Source: an uncultured Bacilli bacterium
GTDB taxonomy: Bacteria > Bacillota_I > Bacilli_A > RF39 > UBA660
Reading direction: 5' to 3'
Assembly (NCBI GenBank): GCA_949440065.1
Contig: CASRZP010000073.1
Coordinates: 1-6,204 of the forward strand
Length of the DNA: 6,204 bases
Under the pieces are notes generated by a model. It saw only the letters and a list, made by a program, of their open reading frames with translations. It ran no database searches and had not been told where the DNA came from. Made by a program: the position numbers and the translations under genes. Positions 1 to 5,799 of this stretch are shown one piece after another. Positions within the stretch are counted from its first letter, which is position 1; each line of letters opens with the position of its first letter.

Positions 1-68
1 TAGTAATTATATCAAATTTTTATTGTGAAAAATTTTTACTCTTTTTCTCTGAAAAAATAAAAAAGTTC

Positions 69-97
69 TTTTCATTTTTCATTTTTTGGTGTATAAT
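69..97 (+). promoter_or_regulatory. Promoter of the 123-545 gene
   Basis: A perfect -10 hexamer TATAAT lies at 92-97. The hexamer TTTTCA at 69-74 matches 4 of 6 bases of the -35 consensus at a 17-bp spacing, and the region upstream is A/T-tract rich. The start of transcription would fall near 104, leaving a leader of about 20 nt that contains the SD. This is a sequence match to the housekeeping sigma factor consensus only. Confidence 0.65.
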
Positions 98-122
98 AGG
101 AATTCACAGAAAGGAGAAATGG

Positions 123-545
123 ATGAAAAGTTTATTGAATGAAAATTCTTCTATTATAGAATTTAATAAGTATGAACAAATAAGGCAAGTTGCTTTAGAG
201 ATTGAAGAATATAATTACGAATCATTTGGTGCATGTGAAAAATCACATGGGTTAGCGATGGAGGAATTATATGATTATTTTATTTCATATAATGAGTTTG
301 CTTTTGATATACATGATAAATTATCTCAAATTCCTACGTCTTATCAAAGTCAAGCAGAAACATTAATCATCTTACTTCAACGGATATCATGGAATGATTT
401 TTCTAATCGGTATTTTATGGCGGTATTAAAAGAGTATATAAAACAATTAAATCAGAAAACAGATGGTATTTTATTAAGTGGTATAGATAAAGAATTGGTA
501 ACTTCTATCATTGGTAGTGCACCTGTTGAATATTGTAAAAAATAA
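123..545 (+). CDS. Hypothetical protein, 140 aa
   Basis: I do not recognise this protein. It is 140 residues, acidic to neutral, rich in aromatic residues (many Tyr/Phe) and appears largely alpha-helical. There is no signal peptide, no membrane segment and no obvious metal or nucleotide motif. The two cysteines (about residues 38 and 138) are not in a CxxC pair. The start is ATG 123: AGGAG at 112-116 lies 6 nt upstream, whereas the other ATG at 119 would be only 2 nt from the SD. The gene has its own promoter at 69-97 and is followed at once by a hairpin and T-run, so it is probably monocistronic. Its composition resembles that of recG next to it, so it looks like a resident gene rather than part of the mobile element. 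Its function is unknown, and it may be lineage-restricted. Confidence 0.8.
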   Translation: MKSLLNENSSIIEFNKYEQIRQVALEIEEYNYESFGACEKSHGLAMEELYDYFISYNEFAFDIHDKLSQIPTSYQSQAETLIILLQRISWNDFSNRYFMAVLKEYIKQLNQKTDGILLSGIDKELVTSIIGSAPVEYCKK

Positions 546-567
546 AAAGCGAGCAATCGTTTTTTTT
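544..567 (+). terminator. Intrinsic terminator after the 140-aa gene
   Basis: The stem is formed by AAAAAGCGA (544-552) and TCGTTTTTT (557-565), closed by a GCAA tetraloop (553-556) with one G-T wobble, and runs into T's at 560-567. It starts inside the TAA stop codon. The reverse complement also ends in a T-run, so it could work in both directions. The GC core is short (3 bp), so strength is uncertain. Confidence 0.5.
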
Positions 568-588
568 ATGGTAAATTTTTATGGTAAA
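563..588. repeat. 13-bp tandem duplication
   Basis: TTTTTATGGTAAA occurs twice, head to tail, at 563-575 and 576-588 with no mismatch. It sits between the terminator of the 140-aa gene and the terminator of the minus-strand small RNA. It looks like a simple slippage duplication, and no function is claimed. Confidence 0.85.
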
Positions 589-589
589 A

Positions 590-693
590 CAAAAAAGAAA
601 GTCGCACCCCTGAATAGCGACTTCCTAAAAAGAATAAAAAGGGGTTGGCTAGTGTGATACTAGCGACCAATTCGCCTTTAATGGGAATTGGTA
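590..693 (-). ncRNA. Candidate small structured RNA, about 104 nt, minus strand
   Basis: A promoter (728-700) and an intrinsic terminator (623-591) define a transcript of about 104 nt with no plausible reading frame. It would fold as follows: an 8-bp hairpin at the very 5' end (692-685 with 673-666); a second hairpin of 6 bp with a 5-nt loop (664-659 with 653-648); a C-rich and U-rich single strand (646 to about 624); then the terminator hairpin (623-617 with 605-599). In the RNA, ACCC C at 645-641 is complementary over 5 bp to GGGGU in the terminator loop (610-606), which would make a pseudoknot. It matches no RNA family that I recognise. It lies between two plus-strand genes and runs against them. 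It could be a trans-acting regulatory RNA; its role is unknown. Confidence 0.6.
591..623 (-). terminator. Intrinsic terminator of the minus-strand RNA
   Basis: On the minus strand AAGUCGC (623-617) pairs with GCGACUU (605-599) around an 11-nt loop (616-606), followed by a U-rich tail UUCUUUUUU (599-591). On the plus strand the same hairpin is followed by CCTAAAA, so termination is expected only for leftward transcription. The loop holds the GGGG run used in the proposed pseudoknot. Confidence 0.75.
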
Positions 694-699
694 CTGTAT

Positions 700-728
700 A
701 TAATAATCGAAGTATGTGAATTTGTCAA
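700..728 (-). promoter_or_regulatory. Strong promoter driving the minus-strand RNA
   Basis: Read on the minus strand, the -35 is a perfect TTGACA (728-723), the spacer is 17 bp, and the -10 is TATTAT (705-700), a 5 of 6 match. The start of transcription would be near 694-692, just where the first hairpin of the RNA begins. This agreement between promoter position and RNA fold is the main support for the RNA being real. Confidence 0.75.
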
Positions 729-748
729 TCAAAAATTTGATTTTTTTT
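727..748 (+). terminator. Weak hairpin plus T-run upstream of recG
   Basis: AATCAA (727-732) and TTGATT (737-742) form a 6-bp stem with a 4-nt loop, followed by T's at 743-748. It would stop rightward read-through before the recG promoter. The stem has only one G-C pair and overlaps the -35 box of the leftward promoter, so it may be fortuitous. Confidence 0.3.
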
Positions 749-829
749 CATCCATTATTTGCTAATTATTGTAAATAGAAATTCCTTAATAAAAAACATA
801 TGATTTTTCTTTCTGATTTTTGAACTTTG

Positions 830-838
830 TGGTATAAT
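830..838 (+). promoter_or_regulatory. Extended -10 promoter of recG
   Basis: TGGTATAAT at 830-838 combines the TGn extension with a perfect -10 hexamer. No good -35 is visible at 17 bp (about 810-815), as is usual for extended -10 promoters. Transcription would start near 845, giving a leader of about 15 nt that consists of little more than the SD. It also rules out ATG 827 as the recG start, because that codon lies upstream of the transcript. Confidence 0.65.
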
Positions 839-846
839 ACAACGAG

Positions 847-851
847 AGGAG
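847..851 (+). promoter_or_regulatory. Ribosome binding site that fixes the recG start
   Basis: AGGAG at 847-851 is 8 nt from ATG 860, an ideal spacing. The in-frame GTG 851 overlaps the SD itself and the in-frame ATG 827 lies before it, so both are rejected as starts. Confidence 0.85.
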
Positions 852-859
852 TGAGTGGG

Positions 860-2854
860 ATGTATACATTAGCAGATGTTAAAAGTGTAGGGCCTAAAGC
901 AATTCAGTTGTTAAATAAATTAAATATTTACACAATAGAAGATTTGGTTACTCATTATCCTTTCCGTTATGAAGTTTTAAAACGGCAAAGTTTAGTAGAT
1001 GCTGTTGATCAAGAAAGAATAGTGATTGATGGTAAAGTAGAAAGTATACCAATTTTATTACGCTTTAAAGCAGGGTTAACCAAAATGAATTTTCGTTTAG
1101 TGACTACTACAGGTTCAGTGGGAGTATCGGTTTTTAATCGAGCCTTTCTAAAAAGTCAGTTAACCGTGGGAAGCAATATTACTGTTATTGGTAAGCTTGA
1201 TAAAAATAAAAATGTCATTACAGCATCAGATATAAAAATAGGTTTATTATCTAATCAAGTACGAGTAGAACCAGTGTATCATTGTACCAGCGGTCTTTCG
1301 GTAAAAAATCTTAGTACTTATATTAATATGGCCTTATTATCTTATGGAAAAATCATTCCTGATTATATTCCTAGTTATCTACAAGAAAAGTATAATTTTT
1401 CTAATAAAAAAACAGCATTAAATATTGTACATAATCCTCCTAGTCCAGAAAAGTTAAAGGAAGCAATTATTCGTTTAAAGTATGAAGAATTATTTGCCTT
1501 TATGTTTAAAATTAATCGTTTAAGACAAGAACATCATCATCATAACGTTGGGTTGACAAGAAATATACATCAAGAAGATATTGACAAGTTTATTAAAGGA
1601 CTGCCTTTTGAACTTACAAACGATCAGTTAAAAGCAGTAGATGAGATTCTTCAAGATTTAAATCATCCTAGTAGAATGAATCGTCTACTTCAAGGAGACG
1701 TTGGTGCGGGAAAAACGATTGTTGCTTTTATTGCGATGTATGCGAATACGTTAAGTGGTTATCAAAGTGCTTTAATGGCACCTACTGAAATTTTAGCCAC
1801 ACAGCATTATCATAATATAAAAGAATTATTTTCTAGCGTAAAGATGAATATTGAGCTTTTAACAGGTTCTACTTCAAAAAAAGAAAAGATAAGAATTTAT
1901 CAAGAATTAGCGAATGGAAATATTGATATTATTATAGGAACGCATGCATTAATTCAAGAAGAGTTAACTTATCAAAATTTAGGATTAGTTATTACAGATG
2001 AGCAACATCGCTTTGGGGTAAATCAGCGAGCTAATCTTCAAAATAAAGGATTAAAGCCAGATATTTTATATATGAGTGCTACACCAATTCCTAGAACTTA
2101 TGCCCTAACTATCTATGGAGATATGGATATTTCTATTATTAAGGAACGTCCTAAAGGAAGAAAAAAAGTGGAAACTTTCGTTAAAACCAATGGGGAAATT
2201 AAAGAAGTTTTAAATGCAATGTATCAACAGTTACAGGAAAATCATCAAATTTATGTGATTGCTCCATTAATAGAGGAAAGTGAAAATTCTGATTTAACGA
2301 CGGTTTGTGAGTTAAGGGATAAAATGAAACTTGCCTTTGGTAGTAAGTACAATATTGACATTGTCCATGGAAAAATGCGACCTGAGGCAAAAGAGCTGAT
2401 TATGACGGAGTTTAAACAAGGAAATATTCAGATTTTAATTAGTACTACAGTAATTGAAGTTGGTGTGGATGTTCCTAATGCCACGATGATTGTGATTTTT
2501 GATGCTGAACGTTTTGGGTTATCTACCTTACATCAGTTACGTGGTAGAGTAGGTCGAAATAATTTATCATCTTATTGTTATTTAATTAGTGATAGTGATG
2601 CTAAGCGTTTACAGGTAATGGAAGATGTTGATGATGGGTTTGTGATTAGTGAAGAAGATTTCAAATTACGAGGACATGGTGATTTGTTCGGTACTCGTCA
2701 AAGTGGGGATATGAATTTTAAAATTGCCGACATTCATCAAGACTATAAAATATTGTTACAAGCTAAGGAAGATTCTAATCAATATCTACTTGACACGTCA
2801 TTTGACAATGATGAATTGAAGAAATCCTTGATAGAATCAATAAATAGTAATTAA
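860..2854 (+). CDS. recG: ATP-dependent DNA helicase RecG
   Basis: RecG is a monomeric superfamily 2 helicase that reverses stalled replication forks and moves branch points in recombination and repair. The protein is 664 aa when started at ATG 860, close to the usual 670-690. The N-terminal helix-hairpin-helix-like start (VKSVGPKAIQLL) leads into the wedge/OB-fold domain (roughly residues 45-150), which grips the fork. Helicase motifs are in order: Walker A GDVGAGKT (279-286), DEQH box (380-383) followed by RFG, motif III MSATPIPRT (405-413) and motif VI QLRGRVGR (559-566). The RecG-specific C-terminal TRG region RGHGDLFGTRQSG is at 604-616. All key residues are present, so it should be active. 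A natural run of four His codons lies near 1532. In many Bacilli the fatty acid genes plsX/acpP follow recG; here a small RNA and an integrated element do. Confidence 0.97.
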   Translation: MYTLADVKSVGPKAIQLLNKLNIYTIEDLVTHYPFRYEVLKRQSLVDAVDQERIVIDGKVESIPILLRFKAGLTKMNFRLVTTTGSVGVSVFNRAFLKSQLTVGSNITVIGKLDKNKNVITASDIKIGLLSNQVRVEPVYHCTSGLSVKNLSTYINMALLSYGKIIPDYIPSYLQEKYNFSNKKTALNIVHNPPSPEKLKEAIIRLKYEELFAFMFKINRLRQEHHHHNVGLTRNIHQEDIDKFIKGLPFELTNDQLKAVDEILQDLNHPSRMNRLLQGDVGAGKTIVAFIAMYANTLSGYQSALMAPTEILATQHYHNIKELFSSVKMNIELLTGSTSKKEKIRIYQELANGNIDIIIGTHALIQEELTYQNLGLVITDEQHRFGVNQRANLQNKGLKPDILYMSATPIPRTYALTIYGDMDISIIKERPKGRKKVETFVKTNGEIKEVLNAMYQQLQENHQIYVIAPLIEESENSDLTTVCELRDKMKLAFGSKYNIDIVHGKMRPEAKELIMTEFKQGNIQILISTTVIEVGVDVPNATMIVIFDAERFGLSTLHQLRGRVGRNNLSSYCYLISDSDAKRLQVMEDVDDGFVISEEDFKLRGHGDLFGTRQSGDMNFKIADIHQDYKILLQAKEDSNQYLLDTSFDNDELKKSLIESINSN

Positions 2855-2873
2855 AAAGAAAAAAAAGGTAAAA

Positions 2874-2887
2874 ATTATCTAGATAAT
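2874..2887. promoter_or_regulatory. Perfect 14-bp palindrome, possible operator
   Basis: ATTATCTAGATAAT is a perfect inverted repeat lying 3 bp upstream of the -35 box at 2891. Its size and place fit a dimeric regulator or an A/T-rich upstream promoter element. It has no T-run, so it is not a terminator for recG. I do not recognise a cognate regulator. Confidence 0.4.
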
Positions 2888-2890
2888 GAA

Positions 2891-2919
2891 TTGACTTTTT
2901 ACATGATTCATATTATGAT
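2891..2919 (+). promoter_or_regulatory. Promoter of the second small RNA
   Basis: The -35 is TTGACT (2891-2896, 5 of 6), the spacer is 17 bp and the -10 is TATGAT (2914-2919, 5 of 6). Transcription would start at about 2924-2926, exactly at the first base pair of the 5' hairpin of the RNA below. It lies 37 bp after the recG stop codon, so it gives independent transcription. Confidence 0.75.
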
Positions 2920-2925
2920 TAAAGT

Positions 2926-3028
2926 GCGTAGAATAATCTACGCGAGCATTTTCACAAACTAAAGAGTGAAGATGTATTCAACCGAACCCCCTGAAGAGTC
3001 AGCGAAAGCTGGCTCACTTTTTGTTTTT
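2926..3028 (+). ncRNA. Candidate small structured RNA or leader, about 103 nt
   Basis: A good promoter and a strong terminator enclose about 103 nt that can fold almost completely. Hairpin 1 is 7 bp with a 4-nt loop (2926-2932 with 2937-2943). Hairpin 2 is 9 bp with one G-U and a 10-nt loop (2947-2955 with 2966-2974). A single-stranded C-rich linker (2975-2995, containing AACCCCCUGAA) follows, then the terminator hairpin. It could be a stand-alone small RNA. It could also be a riboswitch or attenuator leader whose downstream gene was displaced by the insertion of the mobile element. I could not match it to a known riboswitch consensus. A 20-codon frame starting at ATG 2972 reads across the terminator, but its SD is poor. 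The RNA appears to belong to the host side of the junction. Confidence 0.6.
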
Positions 3029-3048
3029 GCTTGAATTTACAGGGGTTC
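2984..3048. repeat. Inverted repeat flanking the terminator
   Basis: GAACCCCCTG (2984-2993) can pair with CAGGGGTTC (3040-3048): 6 bp perfect (CCCCTG/CAGGGG), then one bulged C and 3 more bp. The arms are 46 nt apart and enclose the terminator hairpin. It may be an alternative RNA fold, or part of the element junction. Function unknown. Confidence 0.5.
2996..3028 (+). terminator. Strong intrinsic terminator
   Basis: GAGTCAGC (2996-3003) pairs with GCTGGCTC (3008-3015) around a GAAA tetraloop, 8 bp with one G-U. AC TTTTT G TTTTT follows (3016-3028). It is the most GC-rich hairpin in the window and terminates rightward transcription only. It also insulates the host side from the element. Confidence 0.85.
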
Positions 3049-3080
3049 CTAAAATTCGTATTTTATAAATTATTGCTTTC

Positions 3081-3100
3081 AACTACCAATCAACTACCAA
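3081..3100. repeat. Two direct repeats, putative integrase arm sites
   Basis: AACTACCAA occurs at 3081-3089 and again at 3092-3100, with an 11-bp period (one helical turn), ending 4 bp before the integrase stop codon. The same motif occurs in the opposite orientation upstream of the integrase (4280-4289). The integrase has an N-terminal arm-binding type domain, and in such systems short direct repeats near the element ends bind that domain, as with the DR2 repeats of Tn916. The assignment is inferred from motif placement. Confidence 0.55.
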
Positions 3101-3104
3101 AATC

Positions 3105-4235
3105 CTATATTGAAGGTGCAGGATAAGTTAGTTTATTTATGGTATTTACAGCATCATAAAGTTTATCTTTGAACATATGCGTATAGGTATCTAGCGTTTC
3201 TTCAATGGATGCATGACCCAAAAATTGTGATACAACAGCAATGTTTGCATTATTGTTTATGAGTAAGGATGCACAACTATGTCTAAAGTCGTGTAACCTT
3301 ATTCTTTTTATTTTTGCATCTTTTGCTATTTCTATATTTTTGTGTCTCATTTGATAAAAAGTGATAGGAATAAATCCTCCAAAGATAAACCAATTATCAT
3401 TAAAATCAGCAAATTGTTTTTGCTCTTCATATAATTGCTTTAAATCTATAAAGAGTATTTCAGCAATAGGTAAAATCCTTTTGCTTTTTTGCGTTTTAGG
3501 TTTTGTTAATTCATAATTTGTGGAATTTTCAGATCCATGAGTTACTGCTTGTTTTGTAACTGATAATCTTTTATCAATCCAATTAACATCTTTCCACTGT
3601 AATCCTCTAGCTTCACCTCTACGAAGTCCACAATAATATAAAGTTTCATACATACACTTAATTTGTAAGTTAGGTGCATAAGAGATAAATTGATTAAATT
3701 CTTCTAAAGTATAAAAGTCCATTTCTTTTTTTATATCTGATGCCGAAGTAAAAGGTTCCATTCGACCATAAAACTTATTCATATTGAATCCATAAGTCTT
3801 AACAGCCCAATTAATGACTATTTTTAAAAACTTTTGAATTTCATTTTTATAACTGTTTGAAATATCTACTTTCATCATCTCAGCTCTCCATTTTTGATAA
3901 TGAATAGCATCCATATCTTTTAGTTTAACTTTATCAAACATTCCAATATATTTAATTCTATCTCGATAAGTTTTTAAGGTTGAGTATCTTACAATATCTT
4001 TTTGAACTTCGTAATACTTAGTGTATAATTCTTTGAAGGTCATATTCATATCACCCTCAAATACCTCAGACATTTTTAAATATTCTTTTTCAGCACGCTT
4101 TGCTTCAGCTTCCGTTTTATATGCTTTGGAAAACTTCTTGTGTTTTTTACCATCTAATCCTGTCTCCCAAACATACCATATATATTTTCGACCATCTTTG
4201 GTCCATTTCTTTTCTTCTAATAGTCTAACTGCCAT
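3105..4235 (-). CDS. Tyrosine recombinase / integrase, 376 aa
   Basis: This is a site-specific recombinase of the phage/Tn916 integrase family that catalyses integration and excision of the element. It has three parts. Residues 1-55 form an AP2-like arm-binding domain (paired WY/W aromatic strands, then a basic KTEAEAKRAEKEY helix). Residues about 63-165 are the SAM-like core-binding domain. Residues about 172-370 are the catalytic domain. The catalytic set is complete: R205 in GLRRGE, K247 in TKPKT, H315-x-x-R318 in LHDFRHS, H341 in LGHAS and nucleophile Y351 in LDTYTHM. ATG 4235 is preceded by GGAGG at an 8-nt spacing. Length and motifs are normal for the family, so it is probably active. 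It is the last gene before the element end and lies downstream of the relaxase on the same strand, with about 96 bp between them. Confidence 0.95.
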   Translation of the reverse strand: MAVRLLEEKKWTKDGRKYIWYVWETGLDGKKHKKFSKAYKTEAEAKRAEKEYLKMSEVFEGDMNMTFKELYTKYYEVQKDIVRYSTLKTYRDRIKYIGMFDKVKLKDMDAIHYQKWRAEMMKVDISNSYKNEIQKFLKIVINWAVKTYGFNMNKFYGRMEPFTSASDIKKEMDFYTLEEFNQFISYAPNLQIKCMYETLYYCGLRRGEARGLQWKDVNWIDKRLSVTKQAVTHGSENSTNYELTKPKTQKSKRILPIAEILFIDLKQLYEEQKQFADFNDNWFIFGGFIPITFYQMRHKNIEIAKDAKIKRIRLHDFRHSCASLLINNNANIAVVSQFLGHASIEETLDTYTHMFKDKLYDAVNTINKLTYPAPSI

Positions 4236-4243
4236 TTATTATT

Positions 4244-4256
4244 CCTCCTTTGCTTA
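4244..4256 (-). promoter_or_regulatory. Strong RBS of the integrase, duplicated before the relaxase
   Basis: On the minus strand the 14-base string TAAGCAAAGGAGGA (4256-4243) carries the SD. The identical 14 bases occur at 5782-5769 before the relaxase start. Here the SD-to-ATG distance is 8 nt; in front of the relaxase it is 12 nt. Confidence 0.8.
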
Positions 4257-4278
4257 GTTTAGACTATTCACGCACTTC

Positions 4279-4294
4279 AATTGGTAGTTTACCA
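4279..4294 (-). repeat. Third copy of the arm-like motif, inverted
   Basis: On the minus strand, AACTACCAATT reads from 4289 to 4279, an exact match to AACTACCAAT at 3081-3090. It is in the opposite orientation relative to the pair at the element end. The TACCA core continues into a TGGTA-GTT-TACCA palindrome (4282-4294), so it could be bound by integrase and so autoregulate its gene. Confidence 0.5.
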
Positions 4295-4315
4295 TAATTG
4301 ATAGGTTTCTCCAAT
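4287..4315 (-). promoter_or_regulatory. Possible integrase promoter
   Basis: On the minus strand TTGGAG (about 4315-4310) and TAAACT (about 4292-4287) are spaced by 17 bp. Each matches its hexamer consensus at 4 of 6 positions. It would put the -10 inside the arm-like palindrome, consistent with autoregulation. The match is modest, and the integrase could instead be read from the relaxase transcript. Confidence 0.3.
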
Positions 4316-4331
4316 AGAAGTGCTGATAGTT

Positions 4332-5761
4332 CTATCTTTCTATTTCAAAATCGTCTTTATTTTTATTGTTTTTACCGTAATAACCATGATTAATAGCATC
4401 GGCTATATCTTCATAATCTTCTAATTTTTCTTTAGGTTTATCTCGTTTTAAAACCTTATCTATTGCCTTACACATTTTTTTGAATAGATTTTTCCACTTA
4501 TTAACTTCAGTTTCTAATTTTTCTTTAAGACTTTCAATATTATTGTTTAATATATCTACTAAATCACTTAATTTACTAATTTCTTCTTTTTGATCTTGGA
4601 TAGTAGATTTCTGTTCTTTAATAATTTCATTTCTTTTTAGAAGTTCCTTGTTGTTTTTAAAAGTCTTATTTTCTTCAGTCAGTTTATTTATCTCTATATC
4701 TTTATTGGAGTTATCAGTAGATAAGATAATTATTTTATGTTCTAAACCTCTTGTGTATTTTATGAATCTAAGAATATCATCATTTTTATATCCACCAAAT
4801 TTTCTTTTAACAGGAGTTAAAAGTTCTTTATTGCTATCATTATTTTCGATATTTTTAAGCCCATTTTTAGAGTTTTCTATAATCTTTAAGGTATTTTCCT
4901 TTCACTTGTTTAATTCTTCTAATTCGGCTTTTTTCTCGGCTATATCGTAATCTAATTTAGTTTGATTTTCTTTATTACTTCCAATATCACCACGATAAAG
5001 GTTAAAGCCTTTTTCTGTAATAAATTCATTAAAGGCATTTTGCATTTTATGAAAAGATAATTTGCCACCTCTATTTTTCCAAAATTGATCACAATTGAGG
5101 AAAGTTCCTTTGACATCAATACAATTTTTCCTTTATCATCTCGAAGCAATTTTGGATTAATAGTGGTAATCCCATTTTTATTTGTCGTTTTCTCTTTAAC
5201 AACATTTCCATTTTTATCCTTTACAAAACATTTTCTTTTAACTTTGTTTACAACGGGAACAAAATAGGCTTGTAGGTGAGGAGTATCTTCATCATAATGA
5301 ATCTGGGCAAGCAATATATTTTCTTCACCTACATAGTTCTTTAAAAATTCCATACAACAATCAAAAAAGTAAGTTACAGCATTGGGTATATCTTCTTTGG
5401 ATTTAATATCAGGAATCATTACGGCTTTTCCATTTTTATCTCCGGTATGATAAGTTCTACCACTATCTTTAAGTTTCATTCCAAGTGATTGAAAAAACTC
5501 AGGACCACTTGTGAATGTTACACCATTTAATAAATTAGTATTAGGTCTATCTAAATATTTTATTTTCCTTTTCTTTAAATTTATTTTTACTTCTTGATAT
5601 AGGTTATTTTGAGTAAGAGATACATATTCATAATTAAATTCTCTTCGTTCTATATCATAGTTGCCTGTACCTTTTCTATCTTTCATTTCAACACCGATAT
5701 TATAAAGGTCAGCTTTCTTATATTGGGTTTCTACTCGTACTACTTGTTTGCCATCATACAA
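4332..5761 (-). pseudogene. MobV (Mob/Pre) relaxase, disrupted by a frameshift and a stop
   Basis: MobV relaxases nick oriT and pilot the strand in mobilization. Residues 1-217 are intact from ATG 5761 and include a typical N-terminus (VVRVETQYKK, later GNYDIERREFNYEYV) and the HUH-region metal motif HYDEDTPH at 155-162 followed by LQAYF. At 5109-5111 the frame is lost: one extra A in the AAA run restores KGTFLNCDQFWKNRGGK, a conserved stretch of the family. A TGA (4904-4902) then interrupts the restored frame at residue 287 (ELNK*KENTLK). The frame continues for 189 more codons, with a coiled coil rich in E/K/L/N (roughly residues 350-430), to TAG at 4332. Corrected length is about 476 aa, normal for the family. 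As written, the out-of-frame product ends at 4952 after 269 aa. Probably a pseudogene, unless the lesions are sequencing errors. Confidence 0.9.
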
Positions 5762-5799
5762 TCTTTTATCCTCCTTTGCTTATACATCTTTAGTAGTAG

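Larger units (their letters stand above)
4272..4323. repeat. 13-bp inverted repeat between relaxase and integrase
   Basis: GCACTTCAATTGG (4272-4284) and CCAATAGAAGTGC (4311-4323) are inverted copies with 12 of 13 matches, separated by 26 bp. No T-run follows on either strand, so it is not an intrinsic terminator. The spacer also holds TGGTA-GTT-TACCA (4282-4294), a 5-bp inverted repeat that overlaps the third copy of the arm-like motif. It may be an operator or accessory-protein (Xis-like) site controlling the integrase. Confidence 0.5.

Noticed and set aside
1..60. Divergent minus-strand promoter (TATAAT at 11-6)
   Set aside because: No acceptable -35 at 16-18 bp, and such strings are common in A/T-rich sequence. 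The transcript would leave the window at once.
827..859. Upstream start for recG adding 11 residues
   Set aside because: ATG 827 lies before the -10 box at 833-838, so it is not on the transcript, and the SD at 847-851 serves ATG 860.
590..860. Type I toxin-antitoxin locus (Fst-like)
   Set aside because: There is a small RNA with antisense orientation but no short hydrophobic toxin frame on either strand nearby.
2991..3016. Hammerhead-like core (CTGAAGA followed by GAAA)
   Set aside because: The CUGANGA string is present, but the GAAA is the tetraloop of the terminator stem rather than the sequence after stem II, so no hammerhead can form.
2972..3034. 20-codon leader peptide within the second small RNA
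   Set aside because: The SD is poor and the frame runs through the terminator stem and T-run. It is more likely a chance frame, although a translated leader cannot be fully excluded.
4021..4257. Plus-strand 78-codon frame opposite the integrase
   Set aside because: It lies antisense to the intact integrase start region and has no ribosome binding site.
4648..4950. Plus-strand 100-codon frame that looks hydrophobic
   Set aside because: It is the antisense of the K/E/N-rich coiled-coil tail of the relaxase, which gives false Leu/Phe/Ser-rich membrane-like frames. It has no SD.
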